A stretch of DNA of 64,000 nucleotides from JAHEJA01 sp965656445 (GCA_965656445.1 CBFHKO010000002.1:62001-126000), one strand, 5' to 3'. Counted from the stretch's first letter, positions 42,085-51,693 are shown. The notes: generated from the letters alone by a model not told the origin. Translations and numbers: made by a program.

Positions 42085-43257
42085 ATGTCTGCTCCATTGA
42101 GTGATATTAGGGTGCTGGATTTGACCAATGTCTTAGCTGGCCCCTATTGCGCATATCAACTGGCATTGATGGGGGCGGATGTTATCAAGGTTGAACGCCC
42201 CACTGGTGGTGATTTGGCCCGCGAATTAGGGAGCGATCCGACCCGTAATGCGCAGGGTATGGGGATCAGCTTTCTGGCGCAAAATGCAGCCAAACGATCC
42301 GTAACTCTGAATTTGAAAACCCCGCGCGGTCGGGAGCTGCTCTGCGACTTAGTAAAGTCTGCTGACGTCTTGATTGAAAATTTTCGCCCGGGCGTGATGG
42401 ACCGCCTCGGTGTTGGCTATCAAGAATTGCGAGAGGTCAATCCAAATCTGATCTATTGCGCCATAAGTGGGTTTGGCCAATCAGGCCCGCGCAAAGATGA
42501 CCCTGCCTATGATCAAATTGTCCAAGGCATCGCAGGTGTCATGTCTGTCACAGGTGACAGCAATAGCGCTCCGTTACGGGTGGGCTATCCATTGGCGGAT
42601 ACAGTCGGAGGCATGACCGCAGCATTTGCTATTTGCGCCGCGCTCAATGCAAAGCCGCGTGGTACATTTTTGGATATCGCGATGACAGATGCGGTTTTAT
42701 CCACGATGGGTTGGGTGGTGTCTAATTATCTTATCGGAGGGGTTGCCCCTGTTGCGATGGGCAACGAAAACATGACCTCTGCTCCCTCAGGAACCTTTGC
42801 GACAGCGGATAGGCCCATCAACATTGCAGCCAATCGTCAAACGCAATGGGACGCTTTAATTCAAGAACTGGGCTGCACAGATTTGGGCCATGATCCGCGA
42901 TTTTCAACGCGCGACGCCCGCAAAGAGAACCGCCATATTTTACGCGCACTCCTTGAGCAACATTTGATCACCCAGCCTGCTGAGTATTGGGTGCCTAAGT
43001 TCAACAGTCTCGGCGTTCCAGCGGGTGTCGTGCAAACGGTTCAAGATGCTCTTAGTGATCCGCAAACAAGAGAGCGCGGGTTGGTCCAGCGCATGGATGA
43101 CCTGTCTTTGATGGGCAGCCCCATTGTCCAAGATGGTCAACGCCCGCATCCGCAAAGCGCGCCCCCAACATTGGGCGAACATAATGATGACATTTGGGGG
43201 GAACTCGGGCTAGATGAGACAGAAATTTCACGCCTTAGGAATGAGGGCATTTTATGA
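42085..43257 (+). CDS. Class III (CaiB/BaiF) CoA-transferase
   Basis: 390 residues. Family motifs: V-L-D-L-T-N-V-L-A-G-P-Y-C, K-V-E-R-P-T-G-G-D, L-N-L-K-T-P-R-G, E-N-F-R-P-G-V-M-D-R-L and the catalytic Asp in the K-D-D-P-A-Y-D region (about residue 140-150). Transfers CoA to a carboxylic acid. It lies 8 bp after tctA and overlaps the lyase gene by 4 bp, so it probably activates the acid taken up by TctABC. Confidence 0.9.
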   Translation: MSAPLSDIRVLDLTNVLAGPYCAYQLALMGADVIKVERPTGGDLARELGSDPTRNAQGMGISFLAQNAAKRSVTLNLKTPRGRELLCDLVKSADVLIENFRPGVMDRLGVGYQELREVNPNLIYCAISGFGQSGPRKDDPAYDQIVQGIAGVMSVTGDSNSAPLRVGYPLADTVGGMTAAFAICAALNAKPRGTFLDIAMTDAVLSTMGWVVSNYLIGGVAPVAMGNENMTSAPSGTFATADRPINIAANRQTQWDALIQELGCTDLGHDPRFSTRDARKENRHILRALLEQHLITQPAEYWVPKFNSLGVPAGVVQTVQDALSDPQTRERGLVQRMDDLSLMGSPIVQDGQRPHPQSAPPTLGEHNDDIWGELGLDETEISRLRNEGIL

Positions 43258-44006
43258 ATGACGTTTCAGATTGGTGGCGCACCAAAATCATTGACATGGA
43301 ACCGGGTAAAATCAACCTGCGTGGAACCCCTATCCAAGACCTCATCGGAACACTCAGCTTTGCTGAAATGATTTGGTTCATGATCCGCGGTGATCTCCCG
43401 TCGCCTGATCAACTCATTCTATTCGAAGCGGCATTGGTCTCGGCTGTCGATCATGGTCCCCAAGCCCCGTCAATCGCGGCCGCACGAATGGCTGTCACTT
43501 GTGGCTTACCGTTGAACAACGCAATGGCAAGCGCCGTAAATATGTTGGGTGATGTGCATGGAGGGGCGGGTCAACAGGCCGTTGAACTCTTCCATTGGAT
43601 TGCAGAACAGGACACTGACACAGAGGCCGCCCTAGCTCAATGGCGTGAAGACCATGGAAAAATGGTGCCGGGTTATGGGCACAGGTTTCATAAACCAACA
43701 GATCCCCGCGCGCCCAAATTGATGGACATGGTGGATCAAGCCGTATCCAAGGGGGCCTGCCAAGGGCACTACCAACGCATTGCCTTAGATATCGAAAAAA
43801 CCTTAGGCCATGTGCCGATGAATATTGATGGGGCAACGGGTGTTATTTATGCGGAACTCGGTTTTGAGCCCGCCCTTGCGCGTGGGTTGTTTTGCCTGTC
43901 ACGTTCAGTCGGTATCTTAGCCCATGCATGGGAACAAACAGAGCAGGGGGGGCGAAATAAAGGACCAACGCCCCCAAGCTATCGATGGACCTATGACGGT
44001 GACTAA
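43254..44006 (+). CDS. Citrate synthase-fold lyase, citryl-CoA lyase-like
   Basis: 250 residues, a short form of the citrate synthase family lacking the N-terminal part. The catalytic triad is present as His102 (D-V-H-G-G-A-G), His143 (P-G-Y-G-H-R-F-H) and Asp192 (N-I-D-G-A-T-G). Members of this short branch cleave citryl-CoA or a relative to acetyl-CoA and an oxoacid. With the CoA-transferase (4-bp overlap) and TctABC it forms a plausible uptake, activation and cleavage route. Alternative: an aldolase-type condensation of a different acyl-CoA. Confidence 0.85.
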   Translation: MNDVSDWWRTKIIDMEPGKINLRGTPIQDLIGTLSFAEMIWFMIRGDLPSPDQLILFEAALVSAVDHGPQAPSIAAARMAVTCGLPLNNAMASAVNMLGDVHGGAGQQAVELFHWIAEQDTDTEAALAQWREDHGKMVPGYGHRFHKPTDPRAPKLMDMVDQAVSKGACQGHYQRIALDIEKTLGHVPMNIDGATGVIYAELGFEPALARGLFCLSRSVGILAHAWEQTEQGGRNKGPTPPSYRWTYDGD

Positions 44007-45021
44007 ACTAATGCCCATCGGCATCGCTGTCATCAGCGCATGGCTGGGCTATATCGTTTTCAAAACCATCAACTTTCCCGTGCCAGCGCTAACGGGCGCG
44101 GCTACCGCCGTCACCATAATTTCATTGCTAGGCGTAAACGCAGATCTACCCGTAAAGTTGCGCAATGCTTGTATATTGGTCCTAGGTATTAACATTGGCA
44201 CTGCTGTCACACCCGAAGTTTTGGAGACGGCGATCCATTGGCCCGCGACCCTTGCGGTTATGAGCTTATGCGTCCTGTTGATATTGGCGGTCTCCAGTTG
44301 GACGTTAACGCGCTGGTTTTCAATGGATATATTATCCGCAACCTTAGCATCTGCACCGGGTCATCTAAGCTATGTGTTATCCATTGCGATTGACGCCAAT
44401 CGCAGCGTTGGTGCAATCGCAATCATTCAAACTGTGCGGGTTCTGGCTTTGACATTGGGATTGCCTCTGTTGGTGCAATTTATCTATGGATCCAGCGGAT
44501 TTGATTTATTGTCATCTCAGGTCGCACAGCCTTGGCATTTGGCGGCAACAGTGGTGGTCTCCATCCCTGTCGCAATCCTGTTTCAACGTTGGAATGTGCC
44601 CGCCGCATGGCTAATTGCAGGAATGGTCATCAGTGCGCTTGGCCATGGATTTAACATTACACCAGGGCGTATTCCCGATAGTTTGGCCAGTGGGACTTTG
44701 ATGATCATGGGCATTTTGATTGGCAGTCGATTTGCAACGACACCGCCGCGCGAAACATTGGGCTACTTGTTGCCTGGCCTTGTGGTGACTGCACTCGCGG
44801 GAGTTATATCCTTGCTCGGTGTTGTGGTCTCATTTTGGATGATGGGTGTACATCCAGCCCTGTTAATTGTTGCCTTTGCACCAGGAGGGGTCGAGGCAAT
44901 GACCGCAATCGCCCTCTCACTAGGATATGATCCCGCATTTGTTGCTGCACATCACGTATTCCGCCTGTTTTTACTGTCGCTGCTGATGCCTTATGTCTTC
45001 ATCAGGCTGCGAAAAAGTTAA
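43993..45021 (+). CDS. AbrB-family membrane protein
   Basis: 342 residues, about ten membrane helices in two repeats of the AbrB/ammonia-monooxygenase-like family (A-L-T-G-A-A-T-A, L-S-A-T-L-A-S-A-P-G-H-L-S-Y, and F-A-P-G-G-V-E-A-M-T-A-I-A). Transport function unproven; sometimes misnamed as transcription regulator. Start 43993 overlaps the lyase stop by 14 bp. Last gene of the tct operon; could export a pathway product. Confidence 0.8.
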   Translation: MTVTKLMPIGIAVISAWLGYIVFKTINFPVPALTGAATAVTIISLLGVNADLPVKLRNACILVLGINIGTAVTPEVLETAIHWPATLAVMSLCVLLILAVSSWTLTRWFSMDILSATLASAPGHLSYVLSIAIDANRSVGAIAIIQTVRVLALTLGLPLLVQFIYGSSGFDLLSSQVAQPWHLAATVVVSIPVAILFQRWNVPAAWLIAGMVISALGHGFNITPGRIPDSLASGTLMIMGILIGSRFATTPPRETLGYLLPGLVVTALAGVISLLGVVVSFWMMGVHPALLIVAFAPGGVEAMTAIALSLGYDPAFVAAHHVFRLFLLSLLMPYVFIRLRKS

Positions 45022-45090
45022 CTGGAATATGGATGATGACGTTTGGGCGGGCTTTCACTTTTAACCGCGCGCTATGGGCTGTTGATACCC

Positions 45091-46011
45091 CTATCGTTTA
45101 AACGAGTTTGACCATGCGCGTTGGCCTGCGCGATCTACGATCGTCACACGGAGCCAGTCAGAATTGAAAAAGCGCGCGAGATTAACCGTGGTTTTTGTCA
45201 TGGACTGCCCATGCACGGCTGTTGCGGCGGATCCAAACCCTTGGACAATGACGCTGGACACGGCGCTGCTTTCGATGGTGATTTCTTTATCACTGAGGGT
45301 GATGCCTCGCAATTCTGGCCCTTGTGAGGAATAGAAATCCCCTTGTTTGAGCGCCTCTAGCAAGGCCTCTGGCGTGTTCTCTTCGGCCCGCACCATGACC
45401 CAGCCGCCAAAATGATCAGGTTCGCTGAAATGTGCGTCATCCGTTGCAATCAAGGTCACATCGCGTCCCTCAGAAATCAATAGATCGGCAATCGCCGCCC
45501 CATCGGCGCGATCACAGCCAACGGCGCAGCCATGGTTGTAAATTTCCACTGCATGCGCAGCTGTGAGTGTGCGTGCATCTGCTAAGGTCAGACCAGACCA
45601 CTGTGGATGTGCAATGGCGACAAACGCGCCGGCATCACGCGCCCGTTGTGCAATTTCTGCACCCGTTTCTTGTCCCTCAACAGGAAGGAAGCCCGGGGCA
45701 TTTGCATGGGCAAAATCCTGTGGCAAGCCAACTGCCAAAATATGCCAAAGCTCGCCATTTTCCATGGCACCAGAATGGAGCTCAGCACCTAGGATCGTTG
45801 TAAATTCAGGATCGCGAAAGGGAACCGTATTCGCGATTGGATACCCATAGAGGCCGATGAAATGATCCGTCAGAGCGATAAAATCATAACCTTCGGCCTT
45901 GTAGCGACGACACACTTCTTCTGGGTCCAATACCCCGTCAGATAGGTTGGAATGCGTGTGCAAATTGCCCCGCCAAAATTGGCCTTTGCCATCAAATACC
46001 ACTCGTTGCAT
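45091..46011 (-). CDS. PHP-domain phosphoesterase
   Basis: 306 residues. PHP metal motifs: H-T-H-S-N-L-S-D-G, A-L-T-D-H, E-L-H-S-G, I-A-H-P-Q-W and T-D-D-A-H. GGAGGA precedes ATG 46011 (Q-R-V-V-F-D-G). The last 80 residues form a beta-rich domain. Relatives hydrolyse phosphoesters; substrate unknown. Convergent with the AbrB-like gene. Confidence 0.85.
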   Translation of the reverse strand: MQRVVFDGKGQFWRGNLHTHSNLSDGVLDPEEVCRRYKAEGYDFIALTDHFIGLYGYPIANTVPFRDPEFTTILGAELHSGAMENGELWHILAVGLPQDFAHANAPGFLPVEGQETGAEIAQRARDAGAFVAIAHPQWSGLTLADARTLTAAHAVEIYNHGCAVGCDRADGAAIADLLISEGRDVTLIATDDAHFSEPDHFGGWVMVRAEENTPEALLEALKQGDFYSSQGPELRGITLSDKEITIESSAVSSVIVQGFGSAATAVHGQSMTKTTVNLARFFNSDWLRVTIVDRAGQRAWSNSFKR

Positions 46012-46373
46012 GTCATCCTCCAGCCATAGTTGCACAGGTGTAAAATACATCAAGGTAACTGTGATGTGACAGAACTGTTGCAAATGCGTGTTATTCTGTG
46101 CGCCACGGGGGAAAAATGTCAATCGATCAGCTCAACCATTATCTTGCAACGCAGAACTGGCTCCAAGCGCAGCCTCCTCAATCACTTTAGGTGGCACGAG
46201 ATGTGATCACACGAAGATCGGCAGTGTAGGCCATCTGTGGTCGTTTTAGTATCCTTGGCCGGGATGATGGCATGTCCCTTTTTGTTGCGATGAACACATG
46301 GGCGAGATGTGCGAAGGCCCGATAGTTGGCTGGTTTTATAACCACAAGGTTACGAGCCTTCGCTAAATAATTT
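46012..46373. other. Intergenic region with nested inverted repeats
   Basis: GCGAAGGC (46311-46318) pairs with GCCTTCGC (46356-46363), and inside lies GGTT-TTAT-AACC (46332-46343). No T-run. The minus strand is also open for about 60 codons here (A-R-N-L-V-V-I-K-P-A-N-Y-R-A-F-A) without a start or ribosome site. A short plus-strand frame from 46116 (24 codons) ends soon. Nothing firm. Confidence 0.4.
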
Positions 46374-47590
46374 TTACTCGATCAGGATCGCACTGGTTTT
46401 CGGCTTGGCTATCAATTCGCCATACTTCTTTTCCAGCAGGTTGCGTTTGGTTTTCAGGGTCGGTGTGAGAAAGCCGTTTTCAACAGTCCAAGCATCTTTG
46501 GCAACAACAACGTGGCTTAGCTTTTCATGGGTTTCCAAACGCGCGTTCACACTTGTCAGTGTTTTAGCCAGATCCGCCTGCACCTGCGTTTCACCTTGTG
46601 ATGCCATGGTCCCGTCGGCCAAGACGATCACGGCAACGGGTTGCGGAAGCCCCATGCCCATCACACAAATCTGTTCGATATAGGGGTTTTCTTGCATCAT
46701 GCTTTCGATTTTCAACGGGGCAACGTATTTACCTTTGGCTGTCTTGAAAATTTCTTTCACGCGGCCAGTGATCCGCAGACATCCGTCGGCATCAATCTCG
46801 CCCTTGTCGCCCGTATGCAGCCAGCCATCGCGGAATGTGTCCGCTGTTTTGTCAGCATCCTTGTAATATCCCTTTACGACCCCGTCGCCACCGATCAGCA
46901 ATTCGCCATCCTCTGCGATCTTCATCAACGTTCCCTTCGCAGGTCGTCCATTGGTTCCCAGCTTGGCATGTTCAAACGGATATTGAACCGCAGAGAGGCC
47001 TGAGGTTTCGCTAATCCCATAACCTTCGGTAATATTGATCCCTAGCTTGCTAAACCATTCCAAAACCGCAGGCGATATTGGGGCTGCTCCAGACCCACAA
47101 ATACGTGCATCTGTCAGGCCAAGCGCCGCGCGCAGTTTCTTTTTCACGATGTTTTTGAGGACTGGAATTTTCAAGAACCGGTCCAGCTTCTTTTGCGGCA
47201 TCTTGGCCAGAATGCCACTTTGGAACTTCATCCAAAGACGTGGAACCGAGATAAAGACAGTTGGCGCCGCGTTACGCACATCCTCGGCGAATGTATCGAG
47301 GGATTCGGTAAAAGACACAGTACAGCCGTGATACAGACCAACATGCTGCACCATGGCGCGTTCGGTGATATGCGCCAAGGGAAGGTATGAGATCAACCGA
47401 TCGTCGGGCGTATAGTTCAAGGCCTCAACGGCGGTGGACGCGCTATAACCGATGTTGCGAAAGCTAACCATGATCCCCTTGGGATCGCCTGTTGTTCCAG
47501 AGGTATAGAGCATGTCTAACGTCATCGCCTTTGGGACAGATTTGTTGAATTGAGTTAGGAGGATTTCTGGTTCATCGTAACCTTCATGGA
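46374..47590 (-). pseudogene. Long-chain acyl-CoA ligase, 5' end lost to an IS3 insertion
   Basis: About 400 codons of an AMP-forming ligase, from just upstream of the P-loop-like L-Y-T-S-G-T-T-G-D-P-K-G to the end: Y-G-I-S-E-T-S-G, D-G-W-L-H-T-G-D, T-G-R-V-K-E-I-F-K-T and the C-terminal Lys region. Long-chain ligases are about 600 residues, so the first third is missing. Upstream the frame runs into the antisense strand of the IS3 element. The missing 5' portion is not found on the far side except possibly a fragment at 49004-49078, so the insertion came with a deletion. Confidence 0.85.
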
Positions 47591-47596
47591 GTGAAG

Positions 47597-47971
47597 ATGA
47601 GACAGAAATCCGTTGGCAGCAAGGAAGCTGCAGATAAGTTGGTAAAGAACATTCGGCGCAAGACTGCGCGGAAATATTCTGCGGAGGAAAAAATCCGTAT
47701 TGTTTTGGCGGGCCTTCGGGGCGAAGAAAGCATCGCCGCGTTGTGTCGTCGCGAAGGCATTGCCGAAAGCCTGTATTACAAATGGTCGAAAGAATTCTTA
47801 GAAGCAGGTAAACGCCAGCTATCTGGCGATACAGCACGACAGGCAACTACGCCTGAAGTTAAGGCATTACGTTCAGAAGCGTCGGCGTTAAAGGAGTGCG
47901 TGGCCGATCTGACCTTGGAAAACCGTCTGCTTAAAAAAAGCATGATCGGGGATGGGGGATACGAGGAATGA
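47597..47971 (+). CDS. IS3 transposase OrfA
   Basis: 124 residues, helix-turn-helix protein: K-Y-S-A-E-E-K-I-R-I-V-L-A-G-L-R-G-E-E-S-I-A-A-L-C-R-R-E-G-I, followed by a leucine-zipper-like tail (T-L-E-N-R-L-L-K-K-S). GGAG precedes ATG 47597. Overlaps orfB by ATGA. Confidence 0.9.
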   Translation: MRQKSVGSKEAADKLVKNIRRKTARKYSAEEKIRIVLAGLRGEESIAALCRREGIAESLYYKWSKEFLEAGKRQLSGDTARQATTPEVKALRSEASALKECVADLTLENRLLKKSMIGDGGYEE

Positions 47972-48948
47972 GATATCCTGCCTCTGAAAAACTTGAAATC
48001 ATCCGCACCGTTGAGGGGTCACATCTGCCAACAAAGCAAACCCTGGACATGCTGGGCATCCCGCGCACCACCTTCTACCGCTGGTATGATTTGTATCTTG
48101 AGGGTGGCCTTGATAGACTATCTGATAAACCTTCACGGCCTGGCTCTGTTTGGAACCGTATCCCCGATGCGCGCCGTGAAGATCTGATCGAGTTTGCCTT
48201 GGAACACGAAGCCCTGAGCACACGTGAACTGGCGGTGAAATACACTGATGAGAAGCGGTATTTTATATCTGAATCATCGGCTTATCGCATTTTGAAGGCA
48301 GCAGATTTGATCACGGCCCCTGATTATGTGGTGATCAAAGCTGCTGAAGAGTTCAAAGACAAAACGACTGCTATCAACCAAATGTGGCAGACGGATTTTA
48401 CCTACTTCAAGATCATCGGTTGGGGCTGGTATTATCTGTCCACGATCCTGGATGATTACAGCCGCTACATCATCTCATGGAAGCTGTGCACGACCATGCG
48501 CGCCAAAGATGTAACTGATACAATTGAATTGGCTTTAGCGGCGTCTGGTTGCGATAAGGCTGTCGTGCAGCACAAGCCTCGCCTGCTCAGCGATAATGGT
48601 TCGTGTTATATATCTGGCGATCTGGCCAAGTGGCTGGAACAACAAAAAATGGACCATATACGCGGTGCGCCGTTCCATCCCCAAACACAGGGTAAGATAG
48701 AACGCTGGCACCAAACCATGAAAAACCGCGTGTTGTTGGAAAATTATTACATGCCTGGCGACCTTGAACAGCAGGTCGGAGCCTTCGTCGATTATTACAA
48801 CAACCAACGATACCACGAGAGCTTGGGCAATGTCACACCCGCGGATGTTTACTTCGGACGAGACAAAAACATCATCAGAGAAAGGAAAAATATCAAAAAA
48901 CTAACAATCCAAAACCGCCGCTTGCAACATCAAAAACAAGCTGCATAA
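47968..48948 (+). CDS. IS3 transposase OrfB
   Basis: 326 residues, integrase core with D in W-Q-T-D-F-T-Y, D in L-L-S-D-N-G-S and E in G-K-I-E-R-W-H, the DDE triad; N-terminal helix-turn-helix. Intact. Starts by overlap with orfA instead of a visible slippery site, so initiation seems direct. Confidence 0.93.
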   Translation: MRYPASEKLEIIRTVEGSHLPTKQTLDMLGIPRTTFYRWYDLYLEGGLDRLSDKPSRPGSVWNRIPDARREDLIEFALEHEALSTRELAVKYTDEKRYFISESSAYRILKAADLITAPDYVVIKAAEEFKDKTTAINQMWQTDFTYFKIIGWGWYYLSTILDDYSRYIISWKLCTTMRAKDVTDTIELALAASGCDKAVVQHKPRLLSDNGSCYISGDLAKWLEQQKMDHIRGAPFHPQTQGKIERWHQTMKNRVLLENYYMPGDLEQQVGAFVDYYNNQRYHESLGNVTPADVYFGRDKNIIRERKNIKKLTIQNRRLQHQKQAA

Positions 48949-49003
48949 TCAAATCATAGGTGTACCAGAGCCTCCATGCTTCATACAGCTCTAGTGTTCC
49001 AAA

Positions 49004-49078
49004 TTATCTGACGACCGACAGTTTCAGCGGACTTGGTGTGCTGCTTGCAATGCCCTTTTGTTCTGTGACCTGTTTCAT
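49004..49078 (-). other. 24-codon frame, possible 5' stub of the ligase
   Basis: ATG 49078 is preceded by GGAGTGG; the frame reads K-Q-V-T-E-Q-K-G-I-A-S-S-T-P-S-P-L-K-L and stops at TAA where the IS flank begins. It has the right strand and place for the lost ligase start, but there is no sequence overlap to prove it. Confidence 0.3.
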
Positions 49079-49110
49079 ATTCCACTCCATCAATTTAAAC
49101 GTTTATCAGG

Positions 49111-50889
49111 TTAAGCTGGGCGACGTCGAAACAGCCAGCGCAGACCGCGATAAGTCCCAAAAAGCACCAGCAAAAGGCTAACAACGATCCCAAATGGCAA
49201 ATACCAATAGTTTGTGAGCGTTTTTTTGATTGCGTTTATATTCAACTGTTTGCGCGCACTTTGTCCGGGGGGTAATTCGTACACACCGACATCTTTGGCA
49301 TAGGTTTGATATTCTGCTACCATATCAGACAATAATTCAGGATTTTGATCCCCTAAGTCGCGCGTTTCACCTGGATCACTAGCGATGTCATAGAGATGCC
49401 ATTCCCCGTCACCAAAGGGTTCGGGTGCACGGGCAAGTTTCCAGTTTCCCCGATAAAGCGCGACTGTCCCGCTGACTTCGACGGCGAAGGCGTCGTCATC
49501 TTGGTAAACATCCGCCTCCGTGCTCTCAAGGATCGGAGCGAGGCTGCGGCCATAGAAATCATCCGCGTCATACGGGACATCGGCTAGGTCCAATAGGGTG
49601 GGTGTAATATCAGAAATCATCGCGCGGGCATCAACGAACCCATTCGTGTCGATCCCCGGTCCCGAAACTATCATTGGAACGCGCACCCCGCCTTCGCCAG
49701 AAGCGAACTTATAGAGGTGAAACGGCGCGGCCGAAACTGTAGCCCATTCAGGCCCAATACCTGCATGGCTACCCCTTTGACCGAGGTTTTCGAATTCAAC
49801 GTCCCAGCCCTCGATCGCCATCCAAGTGCGCTCAAAGGCCCGCATTGCAGGGGGCGCCGTTTTGCCAAGTGTGTTGTATTCTGGCCCATTGTCGGACGTC
49901 ACAACGACAATCGTGTTATCTAGCTGGCCGCTATTCTCAAGGTGGTCTAGCAAACGGCCCAGATGAAAATCTGCCGCTTCCATCATACCTGCGTTGACCT
50001 GCATGGCGCGGGCCCAATAGGCCTGTTCATCTTCGCTGAGGCTATCCCAGTCTCGATGCCCCTCAAGCGGTGGGCGTAGCGTGGCCGTGTCCGGGACAAG
50101 GCCAAGCGCAACGGCGCGCTCTAGCCGCTCTTGTCGCATGACGTCCCAACCCCGATCAAATACACCGTTATATTTGTCGACATAGTCACGGGGCACTTGA
50201 ACCGGCAGGTGCACCGCCATCAGAGGGAGGTAGCTAAAAAATGGTTTGTCGGGATCAGCCGCGTCAAGATAGTTGATCATTTTGTCGATAATATCGCGGG
50301 ATGAATAAAAATCCTCGGGCAACGTCACGGGTTGGCCGTCCTCAAACCATTGCACCTCTTTGTAAAGCGGTAGGTACGACTTGGCCGCATAGTTGCTGGC
50401 CCCTGTGGCATCCAAAACCCAAGAGCGATCAAAACCAAACCGATGCGGCAGGTTGGCCCCAATATCACCGACCCCCCATTTCCCGGTTACAAATGTCTGA
50501 TATCCCGCGCTTTTTAAATGAGTTGCGATTGTAGCCTGGTCCTCCTGCCACGTCATATTATAGCCCGGTAATGCGCGCATTTCAGGCGTCAGAACTTCAG
50601 CAAGGGTGCCAGAGCCGACCATGTGATTGTCTTGTCCCGTGGGTAGCATTGCACGACTGGGTCCACAGAGCGGTGTCGCATAAAACCGTGAAAACGCTGT
50701 GCCATTTTCGGTCAGCCCATCGATGTTTGGCGTAGCGGTGTCGCTGCCGTAGGATCCAAAATCCATGAAACCTGCATCGTCTAGTAAAACGACAAGAATG
50801 TTGGGGCGTGCCTCATTCGTTTGCGCAGTCACACCGCCTGCGGACACGCCAATAGCCATACATGTCGAAATAATGAATCGATTTAGCAT
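49111..50889 (-). CDS. Arylsulfatase with C-terminal membrane helix
   Basis: 592 residues. Signal peptide (I-S-T-C-M-A-I-G-V-S-A-G-G-V-T-A), then the type I sulfatase domain: L-L-D-D-A-G metal site, C-G-P-S-R-A-M-L-P-T-G where Cys becomes formylglycine, G-K-W-G-V-G-D, and T-S-D-N-G-P-E. Exported to the periplasm. Unusual: a hydrophobic helix near the C-terminus (F-G-I-V-V-S-L-L-L-V-L-F-G-T-Y) with a basic tail, which would anchor it in the inner membrane. Substrate unknown. Divergent from a Crp/Fnr gene. Confidence 0.9.
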   Translation of the reverse strand: MLNRFIISTCMAIGVSAGGVTAQTNEARPNILVVLLDDAGFMDFGSYGSDTATPNIDGLTENGTAFSRFYATPLCGPSRAMLPTGQDNHMVGSGTLAEVLTPEMRALPGYNMTWQEDQATIATHLKSAGYQTFVTGKWGVGDIGANLPHRFGFDRSWVLDATGASNYAAKSYLPLYKEVQWFEDGQPVTLPEDFYSSRDIIDKMINYLDAADPDKPFFSYLPLMAVHLPVQVPRDYVDKYNGVFDRGWDVMRQERLERAVALGLVPDTATLRPPLEGHRDWDSLSEDEQAYWARAMQVNAGMMEAADFHLGRLLDHLENSGQLDNTIVVVTSDNGPEYNTLGKTAPPAMRAFERTWMAIEGWDVEFENLGQRGSHAGIGPEWATVSAAPFHLYKFASGEGGVRVPMIVSGPGIDTNGFVDARAMISDITPTLLDLADVPYDADDFYGRSLAPILESTEADVYQDDDAFAVEVSGTVALYRGNWKLARAPEPFGDGEWHLYDIASDPGETRDLGDQNPELLSDMVAEYQTYAKDVGVYELPPGQSARKQLNINAIKKTLTNYWYLPFGIVVSLLLVLFGTYRGLRWLFRRRPA

Positions 50890-50930
50890 CGCAAACCCTC
50901 CCGTTCGTGCAAGGATTGCATATTCACGAC

Positions 50931-50950
50931 ACAGACAGTATTTGGTCTGT
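50931..50950. promoter_or_regulatory. Inverted repeat between sulfatase and Crp/Fnr genes
   Basis: ACAGAC-N8-GTCTGT, perfect arms, in the 93-bp divergent intergenic. A natural operator candidate for the adjacent regulator, controlling both genes. Confidence 0.5.
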
Positions 50951-50982
50951 CAATTAGTGCTCAATCATGCGAATTTCTTAAA

Positions 50983-51693
50983 ATGGGTTCAAGTTTCAAC
51001 AGCTATGCTACGGGCGTATGGGACACGCTAAGTTCTGATGTGCGCGAGGCGCTTCTCGCGGCGGGGACACGTGTGCAGCTTGGTGATGGGCAATTGGTTC
51101 AGAGCCGCGGCAATAAGACGATTGATCTGGCAATCATTCTAAAAGGCCATATCCGCTTAATGACGATTGGCGTGGACGGCTCGGCAATGTTGACGGCGAT
51201 CCTTGGTCCAGGTCAGCAATTTAATGAAGTCACCCTGTTTGCAGGGGCGGCGCGCACCCATGATGCAGAGGCTGTCGGGGATACCGAATTATTGACATTA
51301 TCGGCATCCGAATATCAACGCTTTGCTGAACAATACCCCGAAATCACGCATGCGCTTTTGGTCAGCAACGTTCAAAGAGTACATCAGCTTATCGAAATAT
51401 TGAATGACCTCCGAGGTCTTGCGAAGCCTGTTGTTTTGGCGAGACTATTGTTGAAAAACGCCCGCAACGCAACGAATGCAACCGACACAAATACGGCTGA
51501 GCTCGATATCTCACAAGAAGATATCGCAATGTTCCTTGGCGTTACGCGCGCGTACCTTAACAAGGTGTTGGGACAGCTGAGCGATAAGGGGCTTATCGAA
51601 GTGTCATATCGCAAAGTCAGAATTCTTGACATGGCGGCGCTAGAGCGCTGGATCCATGAGAATTTGATCTATGATGCAGTAGAAAACGCTTAG
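50983..51693 (+). CDS. Crp/Fnr-family regulator
   Basis: 236 residues. Cyclic-nucleotide-binding-like barrel (about 25-120) without the full cAMP-contact set, and a C-terminal winged helix (I-S-Q-E-D-I-A-M-F-L-G-V-T-R-A-Y-L-N-K-V-L). No Cys cluster for an iron-sulfur centre, so not an FNR oxygen sensor. ATG 50983; several starts possible. Divergent from the sulfatase, which it may regulate. Confidence 0.88.
   Translation: MGSSFNSYATGVWDTLSSDVREALLAAGTRVQLGDGQLVQSRGNKTIDLAIILKGHIRLMTIGVDGSAMLTAILGPGQQFNEVTLFAGAARTHDAEAVGDTELLTLSASEYQRFAEQYPEITHALLVSNVQRVHQLIEILNDLRGLAKPVVLARLLLKNARNATNATDTNTAELDISQEDIAMFLGVTRAYLNKVLGQLSDKGLIEVSYRKVRILDMAALERWIHENLIYDAVENA

Larger units (their letters stand above)
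47551..49020 (+). mobile_element. IS3-family insertion sequence (ends approximate)
   Basis: Two overlapping transposase frames (47597-47971 and 47968-48948). The exact ends are not certain: the left flank begins TGTTGAATT near 47555 and the right flank has ACCGACA ending at 49020; a GGAGG-containing block is loosely inverted between the two sides. No target duplication recognised. Intact reading frames indicate recent activity. Confidence 0.75.
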
